Below, piece by piece: positions 9,018-18,284 of a stretch of DNA of 64,000 nt (positions are counted from its first letter, which is position 1; each line of letters starts with the position of its first letter). A program made the translations under genes and the position numbers. The notes under the pieces are model-generated. The model was not told the DNA's origin and ran no database searches. It saw nothing but the letters and a program-made list of their open reading frames with translations. The stretch is from Bacillus sp. Marseille-Q3570 (GTDB lineage Bacteria; Bacillota; Bacilli; Bacillales; Fictibacillaceae): contig NZ_CAMGYZ010000003.1 of the NCBI RefSeq assembly GCF_946151055.1, positions 124,001 to 188,000 of the forward strand. The letters are read 5' to 3'.

Positions 9018-9127
9018 ATGGTGTTTAGGTTATGTTATGAACAAAATCAAAAATTGCGAGTAAAAAGATAAACACTCCACCCATCTGTTTCATAAACTAT
9101 ATATACATGGGAGGGGAGTGAAAGCAT

Positions 9128-10147
9128 TTGTTAGAGCGCGAAATATATCACCACTATAATTTATATGTCGATCAACGAACTCGTATTGGGGGATATGAGG
9201 GATTTCGTGCACATGATCGCTATTATGTGTTGGTACCGATGATGGATGGGAATTACCTGATGCTGCAGGATATGCAGACCATCATGAATTATTTAAATCA
9301 AAAGGGAGAAAAGGATTTGCCTGCCTGGGTGACGAACCAAAGGGGAAGAGTGGTTTCTAGAGTCGAAGGCCAGGATACGATTCTCTTTGAACTCCCGAGG
9401 TTCGAACGGTCGGAACGTGGATCGATCGGCCAACAGTTAGGAAAATTCCATAAGGCCGGCGAAAACTTTCCGGTGATGAATGAAGAACTGATCCGTTACA
9501 ACCAGTGGATCGATCTCTGGACATCCCGGCTTGATCAATTGAAAGAGCGTTATCACTCAATCAGTCAAAATGGACCATCGAGTGAGTTCGACCTTCTATT
9601 TTACGAATCGTTTCCTTACTATGAAGGATTGACGGAAAATGCGATTCAATATATTGTCGATTATGAGTATGATCGGAACGGTAAAGAAGAAGGGACGTAT
9701 ACGATCACCCATGAACGATTCCATTCAGGGTCCTGGATTCCGATCAAACAAAACGATAATCTATTCATGAAGTTGCCTCTTAACCTGGTTGTGGATCATC
9801 CTGTTCGTGATGTTGCAGAATATGTACGTCATCTGGTCACCCAACAAGCAAAAGGGGATGTGATTTCCGGATTCCTTAGTGATTATACAGAGGAAAAGCC
9901 ATTAACTAGAGGAGGATGGCGCCTTTTATATGGTCGTTTACTATATCCAGCGACGTATTTTGATGTTGTAGAAACCTATTATAATGCGACCAGATCTCAT
10001 GAGAGAGAGGGCCTGGCGAATCATCTCAAGTATGTCTTATCACTTGAGGAAAATCACGAATCCTTCATGAAGAATTTCTTTAATATCAGTGGACTTCCAC
10101 GTGATGTCGTCCAATTCGAGCCAGTTGGATGGTTGACGAAGTCGTAA
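9128..10147 (+). CDS. yutH: Spore-coat-associated kinase-like protein YutH
   Basis: A 339-aa protein of the CotS/YutH group, related in fold to aminoglycoside phosphotransferases but lacking a clear ATP-binding loop or HXDXXXXN catalytic motif in the right place. Visible features are YYVLVPMMD near the N-terminus, GQQLGKFHKAG at about 100, and GGWRLLYGRLLYPATYFD near 265. In B. subtilis YutH is a coat-associated protein made during sporulation. The start is TTG 9128 with an extended GGAGGGGAGTG site. No sporulation promoter was assigned. Confidence 0.88.
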   Translation: MLEREIYHHYNLYVDQRTRIGGYEGFRAHDRYYVLVPMMDGNYLMLQDMQTIMNYLNQKGEKDLPAWVTNQRGRVVSRVEGQDTILFELPRFERSERGSIGQQLGKFHKAGENFPVMNEELIRYNQWIDLWTSRLDQLKERYHSISQNGPSSEFDLLFYESFPYYEGLTENAIQYIVDYEYDRNGKEEGTYTITHERFHSGSWIPIKQNDNLFMKLPLNLVVDHPVRDVAEYVRHLVTQQAKGDVISGFLSDYTEEKPLTRGGWRLLYGRLLYPATYFDVVETYYNATRSHEREGLANHLKYVLSLEENHESFMKNFFNISGLPRDVVQFEPVGWLTKS

Positions 10148-10258
10148 GAGCAGGAGGGGGCTTTTACGTAAGTGTATTGACAAGTGAGAAGCTTGTAAAG
10201 CACTTATTAGCGCCTTCCGATACATATAGACCAATAGATCAAGGAGAGTGAAACGAAA

Positions 10259-11239
10259 ATGGACAACCCTTCTGTTTTCATTACTAGAAAAGTACCTGAA
10301 GATACGATTGCACCGCTGCGTGAAGTAGCAGATGTAAAAATGTGGGATTATGAAGACACACCTGTACCAAGAGAGATTTTATTAGAGGAAGCAGAAACGG
10401 CAACAGCCCTTTATACAATCCTTTCTGATAAAATCGATCGTGAATTGTTTGAGCGGGCAAAACATTTGAAAGTCGTCGGAAACCTTGCTGTCGGTTATGA
10501 TAACGTGGATGTCGGGGCAGCTACTGAACACGAAGTTATTGTCTGTAACACACCGGATGTATTGACCGATACGACGGCAGATCTCGCTTTCGCCCTCCTG
10601 ATGGCCACTGCTCGCCGGATACCAGAAGCAGAACACTATATCAAAGAGGGAAAGTGGGGAAATTGGAGTCCGTTGTTACTAGCGGGTCAGGATGTTCATC
10701 ATAAAACCATCGGGATCGTTGGGATGGGGCGGATTGGAGAAACAGTAGCAAAAAGGGCTACCGGTTTTGAAATGGAGATTTTATATCATAATCGATCACA
10801 TAATGAAAAAGCAGAAAAGGAACTGGGAGCAACATACGCTTCTTTTGATGAAATTCTGGAACGTTCAGATTTTGTTCTGAATTTGACACCGTTGACTTCC
10901 GAAACAGAAGGGATGTTCAATCGGGACGTTTTCAGCAAAATGAAAAAGAATGCGATTTTTCTCAACGTAGGTAGAGGTGGTGCTGTCGTTGAAGAAGATC
11001 TTGTGGCGGCAATCGAACAGGGAGACATAGCTGGTGCTGGCTTAGATGTGTTTAAGAAAGAACCGATTCCTGAAGATCATCCGTTGGTGCAGCTGCCAAA
11101 TGTCGTCTGTCTGCCGCATATCGGGAGCGCAAGTGTAGAAACAAGAAAAGCGATGTGCAGCATGACAGCGCGGAATATCAGGAATGTCTTGAAGGGAGAA
11201 AAGCCCGAAGCTACAGTAAATTGGGATGAAATCAAATAG
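10259..11239 (+). CDS. D-2-hydroxyacid dehydrogenase, glyoxylate/hydroxypyruvate reductase type
   Basis: A 326-aa NAD(P)-dependent dehydrogenase. The Rossmann signature GMGRIG is at 155-160 and the catalytic triad is R239, E268 and H287 (LPHIGSA). The sequence around NLAVGYDNVDV resembles GyaR/GhrB-like reductases and B. subtilis YvcT, which reduce glyoxylate, hydroxypyruvate or 2-ketogluconate. The exact substrate and cofactor are not decided by motifs. AAGGAGAGTG precedes the ATG. It is 111 bp after yutH; a MITE starts 16 bp after its stop codon. Confidence 0.92.
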   Translation: MDNPSVFITRKVPEDTIAPLREVADVKMWDYEDTPVPREILLEEAETATALYTILSDKIDRELFERAKHLKVVGNLAVGYDNVDVGAATEHEVIVCNTPDVLTDTTADLAFALLMATARRIPEAEHYIKEGKWGNWSPLLLAGQDVHHKTIGIVGMGRIGETVAKRATGFEMEILYHNRSHNEKAEKELGATYASFDEILERSDFVLNLTPLTSETEGMFNRDVFSKMKKNAIFLNVGRGGAVVEEDLVAAIEQGDIAGAGLDVFKKEPIPEDHPLVQLPNVVCLPHIGSASVETRKAMCSMTARNIRNVLKGEKPEATVNWDEIK

Positions 11240-11255
11240 TAAGGTGTTTTAGTAA

Positions 11256-11480
11256 GGCTCTTTTCTAAAAGATTGTTGCTTTTGGGTCATTTTTGTAAAG
11301 AACCATCTTGTGCTAGTTGATTGGAGAGCAAGGTGCGAGACTCCTGCGGGATCAGCGGGACAGGTGAGACCATTCCATGTCGCAAGGCGACGAGTGGGCT
11401 CACCGCACGCCCCGCGGAAAGCGAGCATCCTGGAGCGGAAATCAACGACTTTCAAGAGCAACAAAGTTGCGAAAACAGCC
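11256..11480. mobile_element. MITE-1 copy C, inverted, near-perfect 8-bp duplication
   Basis: The element is 225 bp, reading GGCTCTTTTC at 11256 and GAAAACAGCC ending at 11480, so inverted relative to copies A and B. The flanks TTTAGTAA (11248-11255) and TTTATTAA (11481-11488) match at 7 of 8 bases. It holds the core (GTTGATT...GTGAGCCCACTCG on the minus strand) and has no nested MITE-2: the joint reads GCTCTTGAAAGTCGTTG, the uninterrupted site. Confidence 0.85.
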
Positions 11481-11515
11481 TTTATTAAAGATTACTACTT
11501 TATTAAAAAAGCAAA

Positions 11516-11550
11516 TAGAAAAAAGAGCGGATCTCTATGGTCCGCTCTTC
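11516..11550 (-). terminator. Terminator of yutI
   Basis: On the minus strand AAGAGCGGA and TCCGCTCTT pair around a 9-nt loop and are followed by TTTTTTC. It is about 55 bp past the yutI stop. Confidence 0.85.
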
Positions 11551-11603
11551 CAATTTATAACACGATCGCTCAGCCAGGCGAAAAAAGTCCAGCTTCGTCA
11601 ATT

Positions 11604-11825
11604 TTAAAATACTTGTTCTAATTCCGTTACCCCAGGTACTTCTTCAAGCAATGCACGCTCGATACCTGCTTTCAATGTAATCGTTGAACTTGGGCAGCTT
11701 CCGCATGCTCCCATCAATCGAACCTTTACAATTCCGTCTTCGATATCTACTAGCTCAACGTCTCCACCATCACGAAGCAGGAAAGGTCGTAATTTATCAA
11801 GTACCTCTTCGACTTGTTCACGCAT
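11604..11825 (-). CDS. yutI: NifU C-terminal-domain Fe-S scaffold protein
   Basis: A 73-aa single-domain protein of the Nfu type. The cluster-binding CGSC motif has C41 and C44 in [11 protein letters not shown]. Such proteins carry [4Fe-4S] clusters to target enzymes; LipA in the same window is a typical kind of client, though a link is only inference. The length is complete for the short Nfu form, which lacks the degenerate N-terminal domain of E. coli NfuA. Synteny with yutH-yutJ is as in B. subtilis. Confidence 0.92.
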   Translation of the reverse strand: MREQVEEVLDKLRPFLLRDGGDVELVDIEDGIVKVRLMGACGSCPSSTITLKAGIERALLEEVPGVTELEQVF

Positions 11826-12044
11826 AAATATCTACCCCTTTCTTATTTTTTATTATAATCATTTTTATGAAAAAATGCTATTGTAAAAAGCTGTTTACCT
11901 ACATTATTTATCTTATCACATAACAAAAGCGTATGAAATAAGACGTAAGAAAGTTTTTAGCTTAATCTGAAGATTGCTCTTACTTTTCTCAATTACATGA
12001 ACCTAAATAATAATCAAGCTGAAAAATATACGTGTAAAAAAATG

Positions 12045-12097
12045 CAAATAAAAGAGAAGCTGTCCCTTAAGAAAGTGTCAGGCACTTATGGGACAGC
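12045..12097 (-). terminator. Terminator of yutJ
   Basis: Stem GCTGTCCC (12059-12066) with GGGACAGC (12090-12097); the loop contains a smaller stem AAGTG/CACTT. The minus strand is T-rich past the stem. Confidence 0.65.
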
Positions 12098-12110
12098 CCC
12101 TATTGAAGAT

Positions 12111-13175
12111 TTAGTTCGTGTGGTATTTGTACATCCATAGAATTCCGGATTTCAGAAGTCGTGGAACTCGGCCGGTAAGGGCTGTTCCTTTCATCATGCC
12201 GAAGCCATGCTTTTTCCCAAGTGAACCGAGAACACCTTTCAACTTGATTTTGGGGAGTTTCTCCAAAGGTTCGTCCTTCCAAAGCTTCAACAGCACCTCC
12301 ACGATTTGATCTCCTTGTCCTTCAGCAAGCTGAGCACTTGGTGCATGAGGGAGGCTTGCGCAATCACCGACGACAAACACATGCTGGTCGTCTGGGAGAT
12401 GGTGATGAGGCGATAAGACGATGCGTCCAGATTCGTCTTTTTCAACATCCATTTCTCGAACAACCCGGTTCGGCTGGATCCCAGCCGTCCAAACAATTGC
12501 GTCACAAGGAATCGCTTCCTCGTTGTTATACAGCATGTTGGGCTCAACACGTGTAATGTTGGATTTGTTGACGACCTCGACACCATGATCGATGAACCAC
12601 TTTTGTACATAATTACTTAGTCGTTTCGGAAAAGCGGAAAGGATCGTTTCACCGCGGTCGAATAACTTGATTGATAAATCCGGGCGGCTCTCACGCAGTT
12701 CACTTGCCAGTTCCACACCGCTTAAACCAGCACCTACTACACCAACAACAGCCTTCGGCGGCAGGTTATTCAACTTCTGATAAGTTTCACGTGATTTATC
12801 GATGGTCTGTATGCTTAACGTATGTTCAGGTGCACCAGGGACCCCATGATACTTGTCTTCACAGCCCAGACCGATGATCAAATCATCATATTCTAGAGGT
12901 TCGTCGTTTTCGAAATTGATTTTTTTGTTGTCAAGATCGATGTCGGCAACCTCTCCATATTTAACGATGACCCGTGAATCCTCAGGGAAACTCACTCGTA
13001 TGTGATGATCTGAAACTGTACCGGCAGCAAGCGCGTAATATTCCGTTTTTAAACAATGATATGGCAGACGATCCACCAAGGTAATTTGTATGTCTTCTGG
13101 AAGTTCGGAATCAAGTAATCCATGGATTATCTTCATACCGCCATATCCAGCGCCTAAGATGACAAGCTTTTTCAT
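12111..13175 (-). CDS. yutJ: Type II NADH dehydrogenase-like oxidoreductase YutJ
   Basis: A 354-aa FAD/NAD(P) oxidoreductase of the NDH-2 family, which passes electrons from NAD(P)H to membrane quinone without pumping protons. The FAD Rossmann motif GAGYGG is at the N-terminus, a second nucleotide motif GVVGAGLSG lies near residue 150, and VGDCAS near 280 is the second FAD contact. The ATG at 13175 has AAGGGGA about 9 nt upstream. The frame is open upstream into a TetR-like region with no stop between, so a fused product is formally possible; I list the two parts separately because this internal start has a good ribosome site. Confidence 0.88.
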   Translation of the reverse strand: MKKLVILGAGYGGMKIIHGLLDSELPEDIQITLVDRLPYHCLKTEYYALAAGTVSDHHIRVSFPEDSRVIVKYGEVADIDLDNKKINFENDEPLEYDDLIIGLGCEDKYHGVPGAPEHTLSIQTIDKSRETYQKLNNLPPKAVVGVVGAGLSGVELASELRESRPDLSIKLFDRGETILSAFPKRLSNYVQKWFIDHGVEVVNKSNITRVEPNMLYNNEEAIPCDAIVWTAGIQPNRVVREMDVEKDESGRIVLSPHHHLPDDQHVFVVGDCASLPHAPSAQLAEGQGDQIVEVLLKLWKDEPLEKLPKIKLKGVLGSLGKKHGFGMMKGTALTGRVPRLLKSGILWMYKYHTN

Positions 13176-13772
13176 TCTGTCATTTCCCCTTTTTTCGTAA
13201 AATCCTTGTATACTGACTTCCAATAATGTCATGACCCGATGAATCAAAGCGTCCTTCGTGTCGTCGGTGTGTGATGTCGACAAAACATAATGGAAATGGC
13301 TGTTGCAAACATGGGCACAAGTAGTCAAATCGATTTGTGAACTCAACTCACCTCTTATGCTTCCTCTATTTAAAATCGTCATCCAATACTTGATCAAAGG
13401 ACTATTATCGGTAATGACGGTCGCCCAAAGATCCCTCGTAAAATCCGAATCAAGATCATAGTACGTTAATAGATGACGGACCAATACTTCCATTTGCTTT
13501 TGGAAGGGTTGTGAAAGAATATACCCTTTTCCTAAGAAAATACTCAATGTATGTAAGCGTTCTTCGGCAAAATGCTGCATTAAATCCTCTTTAGAAGGGA
13601 AATAATTGAAAAACGTACCTTTTGCAATATTTGCTCTTTCGGTGATTTCCTTGACGCTTGTATGAGCATATCCTTTTTCATAGAAAAGTTCCAACGCAGC
13701 TTTGACGATATTTTCTTCAGTGAAAGTTCGTTTTTTGTTGCGGTTCACTTCAAGCTGCATCTCCTTATACAC
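13176..13772 (-). CDS. TetR-family transcriptional regulator, joined in frame to yutJ
   Basis: About 199 codons. Residues 15-62 are a TetR DNA-binding domain (KAALELFYEKGYAHTSVKEI, then AKGTFFNYFPSKEDL); the rest is a helical ligand-binding domain. The 5' end is unsure: GTG 13772 opens the frame, while AAGGAGATG fits a GTG at 13748. There is no stop before yutJ, so translation would continue into MKKLVIL of yutJ. In the neighbouring frame a TGA overlaps the yutJ ATG, the usual layout of a coupled pair. A one-base change in the A6G4 tract at about 13187-13196 would restore it. Possible explanations are assembly error, a recent mutation or a real fusion. Confidence 0.8.
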
Positions 13773-13954
13773 ATTTTAAAAAACTGAAGTGTCTTTTCTC
13801 AGTTCCACCAATAAATGACCGTGGTCATCTGTAGTATAACGAAATTGTGGTAAATCTACAATAATGATATGTAAAATAATGTTGTTGAGTCAGGTATGTT
13901 GACGGAAAACAGTGTAAGGATGTAGGATAAGGATGGAAAGAAAGGTGGTTGAAA

Positions 13955-14191
13955 ATGAGACCAATCATCGAATTCTGCGTAAGCAATCTGGCTAACGGAT
14001 CCCAACAAGCAAGAGAAATTCTCGAACGGGATCCGAACCTCGATGTAATTGAATATGGTTGTCTCGGAAACTGTGGACAATGCTTTCGATCACCGTACGC
14101 TTTAGTGAACGGTGAATACGTTCCGGGTGAAACACCTGAGGAACTTGTCGACAACGTTTATCAATATTTAGAAGAAAACCCGATGTTCTAA
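13955..14191 (+). CDS. yuzB: YuzB family protein (DUF1450)
   Basis: A 78-aa protein with EFCVSN near the N-terminus and CLGNCGQC in the middle, a cysteine cluster typical of DUF1450 proteins. Metal or thiol function is suspected but not shown. AAAGGTGG at 13941-13948 sets the ATG at 13955; an in-frame TTG lies 6 nt earlier. It is divergent from the TetR-yutJ unit. Confidence 0.9.
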   Translation: MRPIIEFCVSNLANGSQQAREILERDPNLDVIEYGCLGNCGQCFRSPYALVNGEYVPGETPEELVDNVYQYLEENPMF

Positions 14192-14208
14192 GGGTCATAT
14201 AGATAAAC

Positions 14209-14250
14209 TGGGAAAGATCTCTTTCATGGAAGAGGTCTTTTCTTTATGGT
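14209..14250 (+). terminator. Terminator of yuzB
   Basis: GGGAAAGATCTCTTTC pairs imperfectly, with G-U pairs, with GAAGAGGTCTTTTC; T-rich sequence follows. Confidence 0.6.
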
Positions 14251-14680
14251 TAGATTTGTAAACTTATATCTTAGTTGACTTTAGTTTGTTTTGAGATCAT
14301 TCAAGTGAAATTTACGACATTAAGTGGTCCGAGACTTCACCTTTATAAAATATCTTCGACTATAATAATGACCTTCGACTAAATACCACCACGTCCTGTG
14401 GTGAACGTCGATGTCAGCAGAAGTATAGCTTCTTAGAATTCTCATCGCAGACACGAAAATCGATTTCATTTTTGTGTTGGCAGCTTGTGCAAATGAGGAG
14501 GCTTCCGGTTCGCCCACGTAAAGGGAGTGTATTTCTCGTAGAATTTTACAATTACAGGCACTAAAAGTAGAGTAGTTTTACGAAATAGTATGGATAGATA
14601 TGGACAAGTGGGGGAATCTACATAATTAAGAAGGCACATGAAAATTTTGGAGTACGTGGAACAATTCTGAAAATAAAATT
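14251..14680. other. Gene-free stretch between yuzB and yutK
   Basis: About 430 bp. A minus-strand open frame at 14320-14517 (65 codons, GTG start) has no ribosome site and no recognisable family. No repeat shared with the rest of the window, RNA gene or riboswitch was recognised. It may hold decayed sequence, for B. subtilis has small genes (yuzC) in this area. Confidence 0.4.
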
Positions 14681-14685
14681 AACCC

Positions 14686-14773
14686 TTGTAATTTTGTCGA
14701 ATTCTGTTACATTATTAATGGTGAAACGTTAGATGTCAGACAACATACCTTGACGCAAAAAGAAAGCGTTTTC
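14686..14773 (+). promoter_or_regulatory. Possible yutK promoter and cre-like site
   Basis: TTGTAA (14686-14691), 16-nt spacer, TACATT (14708-14713) is a weak sigma-A match. AGAAAGCGTTTTCG at 14760-14773 matches the CcpA cre consensus TGWAARCGYTWNCW at all but its first and last positions. If used, CcpA bound downstream of the start site would repress the nucleoside transporter during growth on sugars. Confidence 0.4.
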
Positions 14774-14806
14774 GGATTTTTACAATACATTAGGGGAGTG
14801 AACATT

Positions 14807-16024
14807 ATGCAATTTGCATGGGGGATCGGTGGTATTTTAACGATCTTGCTGATTGCGTTTCTTGTGTCGAATAACAAGAGGAAAATTCGACTAAGAACCG
14901 TATTAGGTGGTTTAGCAATCCAAATCGGATTCGCACTTATTGTTATGAAATGGAGTGCTGGTAAAGCAGCATTGCAAAAAGTCTCAATGGTTGTTCAAAA
15001 CATTGTTAACAACGCAAATGAAGGAATTAAGTTCCTTTTTGGAGGACTCGTGGCCGAAGACAGCGGTCTTGGATTTATTTTCGCATTCCAAGTATTGACG
15101 ATCATCATTTTCTTCTCATCTTTAATCGCAGTTTTGTACTATCTAGGAATCATGCAATGGGTTATCCGTTTGATAGGTGGAGCTATTTCTTTCTTATTAG
15201 GTACTAGTAAAGCTGAGTCACTTTCTGCAACAGCGAACATTTTCGTTGGACAAACAGAAGCACCATTGGTTGTTCGCCCATACTTGCCACGAATGACTCA
15301 ATCTGAGTTATTTGCGGTAATGGTCGGGGGACTGGCGTCAGTCGCTGGTTCTGTATTGATCGGGTACAGCTTGCTTGGTGTACCACTTGAATATCTATTA
15401 GCTGCAAGTTTCATGGCAGCACCAGCTGGGCTAGTGATGGCGAAAATCGTTTTGCCTGAAACAGAGGTTTCTGAAACAACAGATGAAATCAAAATGGAAA
15501 AAGACCTTGAAGCAGTCAACGTTATCGATGCAGCGGCTCGCGGAGCTTCCGATGGATTGAAACTTGCATTGAACGTCGGGGCAATGTTGCTTGCATTCAT
15601 CGCATTGATCGCAATGGTTAATGGATTGCTTGGTTGGATTGGTGGATGGTTCAACTATGACCAATTATCACTTGAACTGATCCTTGGTTATGTATTCGCT
15701 CCATTCGCATTCATCGTTGGGGTACCATGGGATGAAGCGGTACGTGCAGGTAACTTCATTGGACAAAAGCTTGTTCTGAATGAATTTGTTGCATATTCTG
15801 CATTTGCACCTGAAATTGGTGAACTTAGTGATAAAACGGTAGCTGTTGTCAGTTTCGCACTTTGTGGATTTGCGAATTTATCGTCTCTTGCAATTCTACT
15901 GGGTGGTCTTGGTGGTATTGCGCCAAACCGTCGTCCAGACATCGCGAAACTTGGTGTCAAGGCGATCATTGCTGGATCATTAGCAAATATGCTGAGTGCA
16001 GCAATCGCTGGTATGTTGATCTAA
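14807..16024 (+). CDS. yutK: NupC-family concentrative nucleoside transporter YutK
   Basis: A 405-aa polytopic membrane protein of the CNT family that imports nucleosides with H+ or Na+. The N-terminal segments, the [15 protein letters not shown] motif (transport-domain core) and the C-terminal [14 protein letters not shown] and PNRRPDI motifs are typical. The ATG at 14807 follows AGGGGAGTG; an upstream in-frame ATG at 14750 lacks a site. It is monocistronic and ends at a strong terminator. Specificity (pyrimidine or purine) is not decided. Confidence 0.93.
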   Translation: MQFAWGIGGILTILLIAFLVSNNKRKIRLRTVLGGLAIQIGFALIVMKWSAGKAALQKVSMVVQNIVNNANEGIKFLFGGLVAEDSGLGFIFAFQVLTIIIFFSSLIAVLYYLGIMQWVIRLIGGAISFLLGTSKAESLSATANIFVGQTEAPLVVRPYLPRMTQSELFAVMVGGLASVAGSVLIGYSLLGVPLEYLLAASFMAAPAGLVMAKIVLPETEVSETTDEIKMEKDLEAVNVIDAAARGASDGLKLALNVGAMLLAFIALIAMVNGLLGWIGGWFNYDQLSLELILGYVFAPFAFIVGVPWDEAVRAGNFIGQKLVLNEFVAYSAFAPEIGELSDKTVAVVSFALCGFANLSSLAILLGGLGGIAPNRRPDIAKLGVKAIIAGSLANMLSAAIAGMLI

Positions 16025-16039
16025 CTTAGAAGTTTGATG

Positions 16040-16074
16040 GATAGTCCCTCGCTTTGTGCGGGGGACTATTTTTT
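16040..16074 (+). terminator. Terminator of yutK
   Basis: ATAGTCCCTCGC and GCGGGGGACTAT form a 12-bp stem with loop TTTGT, then TTTTTT. It is 15 nt after the stop. Confidence 0.93.
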
Positions 16075-16078
16075 AACA

Positions 16079-16230
16079 CTTTAAGAAAATATGAAATACA
16101 TTAATCAGTATAAGTGCACAAGCTGGTGGCTTCGGAAACAATACATCGCACGAAGGAAAAGCAATTGCTTTTTCGAGAAACTGATGGCTCACCCTGCGCC
16201 TGAGGTTTGGCTTTACTATGTTTTCTTTAA
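16079..16230. repeat. MITE-2 related element, long variant
   Basis: It starts TTAAGAAAAT and ends GTTTTCTTTAA, imperfect inverted termini. The interior shares AGTATAAGTGCACAAGCTGG and the GAAGGAAA-CAATTG block with the copy at 8.9 kb. The remaining 240 bp up to the next gene hold no feature I recognise. Confidence 0.65.
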
Positions 16231-16474
16231 TTTTACGACGGGCGGAAGTTCTTTAGAGTTATCCTGAAATTTTTAGTCTAGTACACAAATAGACATAACT
16301 TTTAATGAGTAAAATGTACCTATTTTCCTGCATTCCATTATCTCAGTAAATGTTATCTATAAAGGTTTTAGATAGTAAAAAGTGATGTTTTCTTTAACAG
16401 TAGGAACTATTCATTGTCATTCATCAAAAAGCTGATTATACTAATAAAACAAAGAGAAAAGCAGGGGGAAAAGT

Positions 16475-16705
16475 ATGTCTTCTTTCAGATACACATGGCC
16501 GTATGAACGGATGATGAAAGATATTTATATCCAGCAATGCCCGTATTGCGACAAGGAAAATATTTTGACGAATTTAAAAGAAGAAGACCTTCAGAATGCA
16601 AAGGAAGGCTTTCGAACATATTTGATCATGCCATGTTGTCATTCGAAAATGACGATTTTAAAGGCGGATGAAGATTATTTTTGGACGACAGAACAACTGC
16701 GATGA
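16475..16705 (+). CDS. Small zinc-ribbon-like protein upstream of dapF
   Basis: A 76-aa protein with CPYC (C22, C25) and a second CCH cluster (C54, C55, H56), compatible with a small metal-binding knuckle. The rest is charged and contains no membrane segment. GGGGGA precedes the ATG by about 7 nt. It ends 15 bp before dapF on the same strand, so it is probably co-transcribed with it. I do not recognise the family. A nucleic-acid or protein-binding role would be inference only. Confidence 0.75.
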   Translation: MSSFRYTWPYERMMKDIYIQQCPYCDKENILTNLKEEDLQNAKEGFRTYLIMPCCHSKMTILKADEDYFWTTEQLR

Positions 16706-16720
16706 TGGAGGAAGTGGAAA

Positions 16721-17599
16721 ATGGATCAGTTTAACTTCACTAAAATGCACGGACTAGGAAATAATTATATCTATGTAAATCTATTTGAGGAATCACTTCC
16801 AGAGGACCGGCTTTCTTCTATCGCAATTTCTGTTTCGAACCAGCATACAGGAATCGGCTCCGATGGTCTGATCCTGATTGGTCCATCTGAGCGAGCAGAT
16901 GTGCTGATGCGAATTTTCAATAATGATGGTTCTGAAGCGAAAAACTGTGGAAACGGATTACGCTGTGTTGCGAAATATGCCTATGAACATGAACTTGTCG
17001 AAGGGGAGGATTTTTCAATCGAAACCCTTGGCGGGATTGTACAAGCACGGGTTCATCCTGAAGGACATGAAGTACATCAGGTTACCATCAATATGGGGGA
17101 ACCGCGATTGAAGCGTGCTGATCTTCCAATGGTTGATGTAGGAAGTCCTGATGATATCATTTTAAAGGAAAAGATCGAGGTCGAGGGCCATCAGCTTGAA
17201 ATGACCGGGGTTTCAATGGGTAATCCTCACGCTGTCTTTTTTATTGATGAGATAGGAGGCGCACCAGTTCTAAGTGTGGGCCCGGTCCTAGAAAAAGCGA
17301 AAAATTTTCCAGAAGGTGTCAATGTTGAGTTTGTCGAAATAGTTGATGAAAAAGAAATGCATTTTCGTGTTTGGGAAAGGGGCTCTGGTGTCACACAGGC
17401 CTGTGGAACAGGAGCTTGTGCAGCGGTTGTGGCTGCTGTCATGAATGATAAGGCAAATCGAAATGACGAAGTTGTGGTCCATTTATCAGGCGGAGATTTA
17501 TATGTAACATGGACTAAAAGCGGTGAGGTCTTGATGACAGGGCCGGCCGTCACCATTTGTGAAGGAACGTACTATTATGATGGTGAGAACTTGAAATAG
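16721..17599 (+). CDS. dapF: Diaminopimelate epimerase
   Basis: A 292-aa enzyme that interconverts LL- and meso-diaminopimelate for peptidoglycan and lysine. The two catalytic cysteines are present: C76 in NCGNGLRC and C228 in ACGTGAC. GGAGG lies 9 nt before the ATG. Length and motifs are complete. In B. subtilis this is yutL, in the same context. Confidence 0.96.
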   Translation: MDQFNFTKMHGLGNNYIYVNLFEESLPEDRLSSIAISVSNQHTGIGSDGLILIGPSERADVLMRIFNNDGSEAKNCGNGLRCVAKYAYEHELVEGEDFSIETLGGIVQARVHPEGHEVHQVTINMGEPRLKRADLPMVDVGSPDDIILKEKIEVEGHQLEMTGVSMGNPHAVFFIDEIGGAPVLSVGPVLEKAKNFPEGVNVEFVEIVDEKEMHFRVWERGSGVTQACGTGACAAVVAAVMNDKANRNDEVVVHLSGGDLYVTWTKSGEVLMTGPAVTICEGTYYYDGENLK

Positions 17600-17669
17600 C
17601 ACCAAGACAGTACGATACAATTTTTAAGGTACACCTTTCATCTAGCGTGTATTATGGGAGTGGTGGCGA

Positions 17670-17846
17670 ATGGTTAAGACATCGAAATTGACTCTGTTCA
17701 AAAAATATAATGAGCAAATTGAATGCTTGCGCAGTGAAATGATCCGTACCGCTCGTGTATTAGGTTTGAATCATCCCAAAGTATTGTATTATAGCCAGGA
17801 AATAGACCGCAGGCATAATGACTTGATCCGGTTGAAGGAAGACTGA
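17670..17846 (+). CDS. Spo0E-family aspartyl-phosphate phosphatase
   Basis: A 58-aa protein with ATG at 17670 and GGGAGTGG about 7 nt upstream. The C-terminal YYSQEIDRRHNDLI matches the SQELD signature of Spo0E-like phosphatases, which remove phosphate from Spo0A~P and hold back sporulation; the N-terminal helix (KKYNEQIECLRSEMIRTA) fits the family's helical hairpin. It sits between dapF and yutM. Its target in this organism is inferred, not shown. Confidence 0.85.
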   Translation: MVKTSKLTLFKKYNEQIECLRSEMIRTARVLGLNHPKVLYYSQEIDRRHNDLIRLKED

Positions 17847-17923
17847 AAATCGAGTCTGGATGGTTGAGGTTCTAAAGGTTGAACTGTATACTAGAATATA
17901 GAGATATGAAAGGAGTGATCCTG

Positions 17924-18277
17924 ATGATTATTATCACGGAAGCTGCTGCAAATCAAATTAAGCAAATGATGGCTGCTGAAGAAGGAGATAACCTTTATCT
18001 GCGTGTTGGCATACAAGGCGGAGGGTGCAGTGGCCTTTCATATGGCATGGGATTTGATAGTGAAGTTCAAGAATCGGATACGACATTTGAACAGCATGAA
18101 ATAGGTGTAGTTGTTGATGCAGATAGTAAAAAAGCTTTGGAAGGCACAACAATTGATTACAAGCAGAACATGATGGGTGGCGGTTTCACGATCGACAACC
18201 CGAATGCAATCGCTTCATGCGGATGCGGTTCATCATTCAAAACCGCAACGAACGAAGGAACACCGGAAGAATGCTGA
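17924..18277 (+). CDS. yutM: A-type Fe-S carrier protein (IscA/SufA/ErpA family)
   Basis: A 117-aa HesB-domain protein. The three conserved cysteines are C35 (GGGCSG), C99 and C101 (SCGCGSSF). It delivers Fe-S clusters to apoproteins. AAAGGAGTGAT at about 17910 sets the ATG at 17924; an upstream in-frame ATG at 17879 has no site. It is one of two Fe-S carriers in the window, with yutI. Confidence 0.94.
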   Translation: MIIITEAAANQIKQMMAAEEGDNLYLRVGIQGGGCSGLSYGMGFDSEVQESDTTFEQHEIGVVVDADSKKALEGTTIDYKQNMMGGGFTIDNPNAIASCGCGSSFKTATNEGTPEEC

Positions 18278-18284
18278 TATATTG

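Noticed and set aside
11310-11621. Open frames of 70-100 codons across MITE copies (also near 3473-3780 and 57389-57664)
   Set aside because: They are translations of the repeat (WAHRTPRGKRASWSGNQRL-type peptides) that recur in unrelated places without ribosome sites.
14320-14517. 65-codon minus-strand frame between yuzB and yutK
   Set aside because: GTG start with no ribosome site, no family match and no shared context; kept only as a note in the gene-free stretch.
14500-14806. Purine riboswitch ahead of the nucleoside transporter
   Set aside because: I looked for the conserved loop sequences and paired P1 stem and did not find them.
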